Shown piece by piece: positions 61,084-64,000 of a DNA stretch of 64,000 bases. Source of the stretch: Paracoccus albicereus (lineage in GTDB: Bacteria > Pseudomonadota > Alphaproteobacteria > Rhodobacterales > Rhodobacteraceae); assembly GCF_024359525.1 (NCBI RefSeq), contig NZ_JAKZEU010000005.1, forward strand, positions 1 through 64,000, in the 5' to 3' direction. The position numbers and the translations under genes were made by a program. Positions within the stretch are counted from its first letter, which is position 1; every line of letters starts with the position of its first letter. A model generated the notes under the pieces. It was not told the origin of the DNA. It saw nothing but the letters and a program-made list of their open reading frames with translations, and searched no databases.

Positions 61084-61829
61084 GGCTGGGGTATCTCCAC
61101 TGCGTAATCCTTGACGATCCCGCCGCGGGTCGGATCGCCCACCTCGCACGGACGGACGAAGACCCGGCGCCCGTCGGCCAGCTGCCGCCAGTGACCGCGG
61201 CGGATGTGCCAGCGCGGGCTGGCGTGACTGCCGCCCTGCGGCGGCGTCGCCGCGCGCAGGCGCGCCGGATCGATGGCGACCTGGCGCCAGACCCATCCGC
61301 GCACGCCATCGCGGGACAGACGGGACCGTTTCGCGAGCGACACCTTGCGGTCGCGGATTTCCGGGGACGCGCCGAGGATGGTCAGCGCGCGCCAGACGAT
61401 CCCCGCGGCGACTTCGCCGTGACCGCGGACCGTCTCGTCGCTCCGCTCGGCCGGGTTGCCCTCGATCTCCGCCTTGCCGTCCGGATGCATCCAGATCCGC
61501 ACCAGGCAATCCGTCCAGCCGCGCGGCGCCCGCTTGCGCATGAGGAACGTGGCCTCGACGATGTCGCCGTCGGCGCGGGCGCAGACGATCAGGCCCGAGG
61601 GAGACGCGCGCTGCTCGCGCACCTCGAAGATCACGGACGGATGCGGCAGCTGAAGCGGGCCGGTAAAGACCCGGGTCATCGCGCGGTCGACGATTTCGCC
61701 ATCGAAGGCGGCCTGATCGTCGAAGAAATAGATCGGCGCGAACTCCGCCGCTCCGAGAAGGTCGGAGCACCAGAACCGCTCGTGATGCGCGCGCACGATC
61801 CGCTTGAGCTCATAGGCGTCGGGGATCAT
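61080..61829 (-). CDS. Conserved phage hypothetical protein
   Basis: A 249-residue protein (IPDAYELKRIVRAHHERFWC, VFTGPLQLPHPSVIFEVREQ) with a distinctive C-terminal motif, SPRWHIRRGHWRQLADGRRV then FVRPCEVGDPTRGGIVKDY. This motif recurs in proteins of phage replication modules, but I know no function. It overlaps both neighbours by ATGA. Confidence 0.8.
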   Translation of the reverse strand: MIPDAYELKRIVRAHHERFWCSDLLGAAEFAPIYFFDDQAAFDGEIVDRAMTRVFTGPLQLPHPSVIFEVREQRASPSGLIVCARADGDIVEATFLMRKRAPRGWTDCLVRIWMHPDGKAEIEGNPAERSDETVRGHGEVAAGIVWRALTILGASPEIRDRKVSLAKRSRLSRDGVRGWVWRQVAIDPARLRAATPPQGGSHASPRWHIRRGHWRQLADGRRVFVRPCEVGDPTRGGIVKDYAVEIPQP

Positions 61830-62623
61830 GGCCGCTCACTCCAGCATCGTTTCGCCCAGGCGCAGGGGGCGTGCCACTTGCCGGCCGCCATGCCGCCGCG
61901 GCAGAGGACTGCGGTGGGCTCGGCCGCGGCGCGCGGCAGCCATTCCCCGGCCTCGGAGGCCCGCACCACGGCGACGGCGCGGTCCGACATCTCCTGCGCG
62001 AGATGCGCATCGAAGGGCACGAGCTCCGCGTGCAGCTCCATCGTGTCGCGGTTCAGCGCGGTGAAGAGCGCCGGGGCCGTCAGCTCCATGTAAGCCTGAT
62101 AGAGGGCGATCTGCGCCGCATACACGGGGCGCGCGAGGCTGACGCCGCGCTTGACCACGTCCTTCCAGCTGGCCGCGCCGAGCGCTTTGTTCTCCCAGAG
62201 CGCGGGATAGTCCATCGCGACCGGGCCTGAGACGAAGCAGCCGTCGATATGGCCCTTGAAGCGGCCGCCGAGGGCCTCAAACCCGAACTGGCGGCCGTCC
62301 GGGCGCTCGGTCCGCAGGTCGAACCCGGCGATCCGGAACCAGCCCGCGACGATGTCCTCGGCCCGGTGGCCCGCCTCGAAGATGCGCAGCGTGCGCGGCG
62401 CGAACTCCTGGCCTTCGTCCTTCGGGACCGCGAGGAAGTCGTACTGGATCTGGCGCAGGCAGTCGCGGCCGAGACCCGAGGAGCTGACATAGGTGCGCGG
62501 ACGCTCGGCGCGGTGGCGCGCGGATAGCGCCGTGTCGATGGCGGCGGACACGGCTTCCGCGATGTGCGTGCGTGGTGCGCTGGCGCCGTAGAGGCAACCC
62601 GAGCCATGGTTGAGGTCGATCAT
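61826..62623 (-). CDS. PD-(D/E)XK nuclease (RecB/Cas4-like exonuclease)
   Basis: A 265-residue nuclease of the RecB/Cas4 type. FRIFEAGHRAEDIV-like sequence (RTLRIFEAGHRAEDIVAGWF) gives the His motif, FKGHIDGCFV the Asp, ALWENKALGAASWKDV the E-x-K and YAAQIALYQAYMELT the Gln motif. Cysteines near both ends (CLYG/CLRQ and CRGG/CAWAKRC) could hold an Fe-S cluster. It would resect phage DNA for recombination. It begins MIDLN and overlaps the previous gene by ATGA. Confidence 0.9.
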   Translation of the reverse strand: MIDLNHGSGCLYGASAPRTHIAEAVSAAIDTALSARHRAERPRTYVSSSGLGRDCLRQIQYDFLAVPKDEGQEFAPRTLRIFEAGHRAEDIVAGWFRIAGFDLRTERPDGRQFGFEALGGRFKGHIDGCFVSGPVAMDYPALWENKALGAASWKDVVKRGVSLARPVYAAQIALYQAYMELTAPALFTALNRDTMELHAELVPFDAHLAQEMSDRAVAVVRASEAGEWLPRAAAEPTAVLCRGGMAAGKWHAPCAWAKRCWSERP

Positions 62624-62835
62624 CGCTCGCGCTCCCAGAACCCGCCGGCCTGCGCGGTGCAGGTCAGCTTGTGGAACTGCGCGTCCGTCAGCCGGGCGCT
62701 GTCACTGAGGCGCGCGAGCTTCTCGCGGAGGCTGTCGCAGAACTCGATCTCGAAATCGGTGACGGCGTTCTCGGTGGCCGCCTCGAGCAGGTGCTTCCAG
62801 CTGCAGGACGCGGTGTCTTCGTTCAGGTCGATCAT
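62620..62835 (-). CDS. Small phage protein of unknown function
   Basis: A 71-residue acidic protein (IDLNEDTASCSWKHLLEAAT, FEIEFCDSLREKLARLSDSA). It is preceded by GAGGGGGCGCGCG and begins with the same 22 bases around the start as the primase gene. Its stop overlaps the nuclease gene by ATGA. Family unknown. Confidence 0.78.
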   Translation of the reverse strand: MIDLNEDTASCSWKHLLEAATENAVTDFEIEFCDSLREKLARLSDSARLTDAQFHKLTCTAQAGGFWERER

Positions 62836-62846
62836 CGCGCGCCCCC

Positions 62847-63225
62847 TCAGAACGGAATGGGGTCGTCGAGGGCCGTGCCGGTGCGCTCCCTGCGCGCGGC
62901 CTGGTCCTGCATGCTGTCGACGTAGCCGGTGACCGCCGCCTCGATCAGGCGGTCGATGTCCTCGGCGCTGCGATGAAAGAAGGGCTCCATGAGCCCGAGG
63001 TGGGTGAGCGCTTCAGCGAAGGCCGTCCGCGCATCGCGTATCGCCTGCGCCTCGCGCGCGGTCTTGTCGATCATGCCGTTGTTCCTTTGGGCGATGGCGC
63101 TGCCCACGTCCTGACAGCGGCGCGAGCAGAAGCGGTGATAGGGGTGGCGATCCCAGCGGAGGCCGTGGCAGTAGCCGAAGCCGCGCGCCTCGCGGGCGCA
63201 GACGGCGCAGAGCGCTACCCGAGCA
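62847..63225 (-). CDS. DUF6511-like cysteine-containing phage protein (start unclear)
   Basis: The coding signal runs from about 63225 (ALCAVCAREARGFGYCHGLR, WDRHPYHRFCSRRCQDVGSA) to the stop at 62847 (ending DDPIPF). The two cysteine pairs suggest a zinc-binding head, as in DUF6511. No ATG, GTG or TTG occurs in frame between roughly 63110 and 63415, so the N-terminus is unexplained. The first internal starts are GTG near 63106 and ATG 63074, the latter after AAGGAAC. A frameshift from the gene ending at 63215 or a non-canonical start is possible. Confidence 0.65.
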
Positions 63226-63385
63226 AGAAACTCGCGATCGGGTCCTCGGGCGGCCAGCCCGCCCTCGGGAGCTTTTCGGACTGGAGCACGATCCAGCGCG
63301 AGATCGCGTTGCTGGCCATGGCTTCGAGGTCGCCGAGGCTGAGGCTTGCGATGGGGCGTGCAGTCTTCCTCGGGCCTCGAGCCAT
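63215..63385 (-). CDS. Small phage hypothetical protein
   Basis: A 56-residue protein (ARGPRKTARPIASLSLGDLE, AMASNAISRWIVLQSEKLPR) with GGAG eight bases before ATG 63385. It overlaps the 5' part of the DUF6511-like frame. The frame preceding it also contains plausible protein sequence (ITPDEWQAHVTREAALEIGR), so it may be the second part of a longer frameshifted gene. Confidence 0.6.
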   Translation of the reverse strand: MARGPRKTARPIASLSLGDLEAMASNAISRWIVLQSEKLPRAGWPPEDPIASFLLG

Positions 63386-63523
63386 CGTCCGATCTCCAGT
63401 GCCGCCTCGCGCGTGACATGCGCCTGCCATTCATCCGGGGTTATCGGCCCGGCAGGATCGCACCGGGCCACGGGCCGCGGCGAAGGCCGGTTTGACCTCC
63501 GCCGCGACGCTGCCGACCGCGCT

Positions 63524-64000
63524 TCAGCCATTGAGCCAGGCGGGCATACCGGTCGCCGGCGCTCCGCTCGGCGCGGTGGGCGGGGACGCCGGCGGCTGCT
63601 GGGCGGGCGGGTGCTGCGGGGGCTGCTGCGGAGCCGGCGCCTGCGCACCCCAGGCCGGGGCCGCGGACGGCGCTTGCGGCTGCGCACCCCATGCCGGCGC
63701 GGGCGCCTGCCATCCCGGCGCCGGCGCGCTCGCGGCTTTGCGCGGCGGGGCGTTGACGGGCTCCGGGGGCACGGCTTCGCCGCGCATGATCGATGCGTGC
63801 TGCGGCTCGTCGGGCAAAACGACGTTCGCGATCCGGTTCTGGTCGCGGTATTGGGGGTTGGAGGCGGGCTCCACCATGATCCGCGCGGCGAAGACGATGC
63901 CGTCGAGATGCTTGAGCCCGGGAAGCACCCGCTTGGCCTTGGCGTCGGGGCTCTCGTCCCTGGGATCGAGCCCGAGAGCGCTGTCGACCATGGCCCGAAA
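63524..64000 (-). CDS. Phage protein with Pro/Ala-rich C-terminus (partial at window edge)
   Basis: The reading frame is open to the window edge; an internal ATG lies at 63991 but the real start is probably outside. The visible 158 residues begin with LKHLDGIVFAARIMVEPASN and NRIANVVLPDEPQHASIMRG, a compact region, then a long Pro/Ala/Gln linker with repeated WGAQAPAP-like units and the end MPAWLNG. The layout, a folded core plus disordered tail with a short conserved end, is reminiscent of single-strand-binding or replication accessory proteins, which is only a suggestion. Confidence 0.7.
   Translation of the reverse strand, partial: FRAMVDSALGLDPRDESPDAKAKRVLPGLKHLDGIVFAARIMVEPASNPQYRDQNRIANVVLPDEPQHASIMRGEAVPPEPVNAPPRKAASAPAPGWQAPAPAWGAQPQAPSAAPAWGAQAPAPQQPPQHPPAQQPPASPPTAPSGAPATGMPAWLNG

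Larger units (their letters stand above)
26060..64000 (-). mobile_element. Prophage (partial; integrase end beyond the right edge)
   Basis: A nearly continuous minus-strand run of DNA-metabolism, packaging, head and tail genes. Order from right to left is replication/recombination, modification, terminase, portal, protease, capsid, tail, tail tip. Head genes are lambda-like (gpA, gpW, gpD, gpE types); the tail tip is gene-transfer-agent-like. Opposite-strand cargo genes interrupt it. The left boundary is put between the MerR promoter ending at 25997 and the last tail gene at 26060. No integrase, repressor or lysis cassette is seen, and no attachment repeat could be found without the other end. 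Confidence 0.88.

Overview
The window looks like the chromosome or a large plasmid of an alphaproteobacterium, most likely Rhodobacterales. The DNA is GC-rich, and the recombinase-linked DUF2924 gene, the DUF3489 gene and the gene-transfer-agent-like tail-tip proteins are all typical of that order. I see no rRNA, tRNA or CRISPR array. Three blocks follow one another.

Block 1 (about 1-10850) is a mobile defence island, all on the + strand. A DUF2924 gene, a large serine recombinase and a small helix-turn-helix gene overlap by a few bases each. After a strong hairpin comes a type I restriction-modification operon in the order hsdR, hsdS, AAA ATPase, HNH nuclease, hsdM. The ATPase/HNH pair resembles the PtuA/PtuB (Septu) module and sits inside the operon, between the specificity and methylase genes.

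Block 2 (about 11265-25997) is a heavy-metal region built around a MerR regulator with the cysteine pattern of Zn/Cd/Pb sensors (13728-14156). Four promoters with TTGAA-type -35 boxes, 19-bp spacers and dyads in the spacer are typical MerR targets. They precede (i) a transglutaminase-like gene plus a CDF exporter, (ii) a ten-gene + strand operon (SCO1, dsbB, dsbA-like, PCuAC, SCO1, M23 peptidase, DUF411, ZIP, lspA, lnt), (iii) a P1B-type ATPase followed by an L,D-transpeptidase lipoprotein, and (iv) a second L,D-transpeptidase. The block therefore links metal efflux with copper/thiol chemistry, lipoprotein maturation and cell-wall remodelling; lspA next to such an ATPase recalls pbrC of lead-resistance operons.

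Block 3 (about 26060 to beyond 64000) is most of a prophage. Its genes lie on the - strand, so transcription runs right to left: DNA metabolism (helicase, primase-helicase, PD-(D/E)XK nuclease, RuvC-like resolvase), DNA modification (ParB-methylase, PAPS-reductase-like protein), lambda-type packaging and head genes (TerS, TerL, gpW, portal, ClpP-like protease, decoration, capsid), then tail genes ending in GTA-like tip proteins. The tail chaperone pair shows a canonical A-AAA-AAC -1 frameshift site. Several cargo genes are inserted on the opposite strand: vapBC, a secreted nuclease, an unknown 150-aa protein, a uracil-DNA-glycosylase-like gene flanked by 35-bp direct repeats that duplicate the protease start, a DUF3489 pair, and a 1056-residue nuclease-plus-helical-repeat protein. 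The last lies next to a cluster of eleven GGTTGGGAC-like repeats. The integrase end is outside the window.
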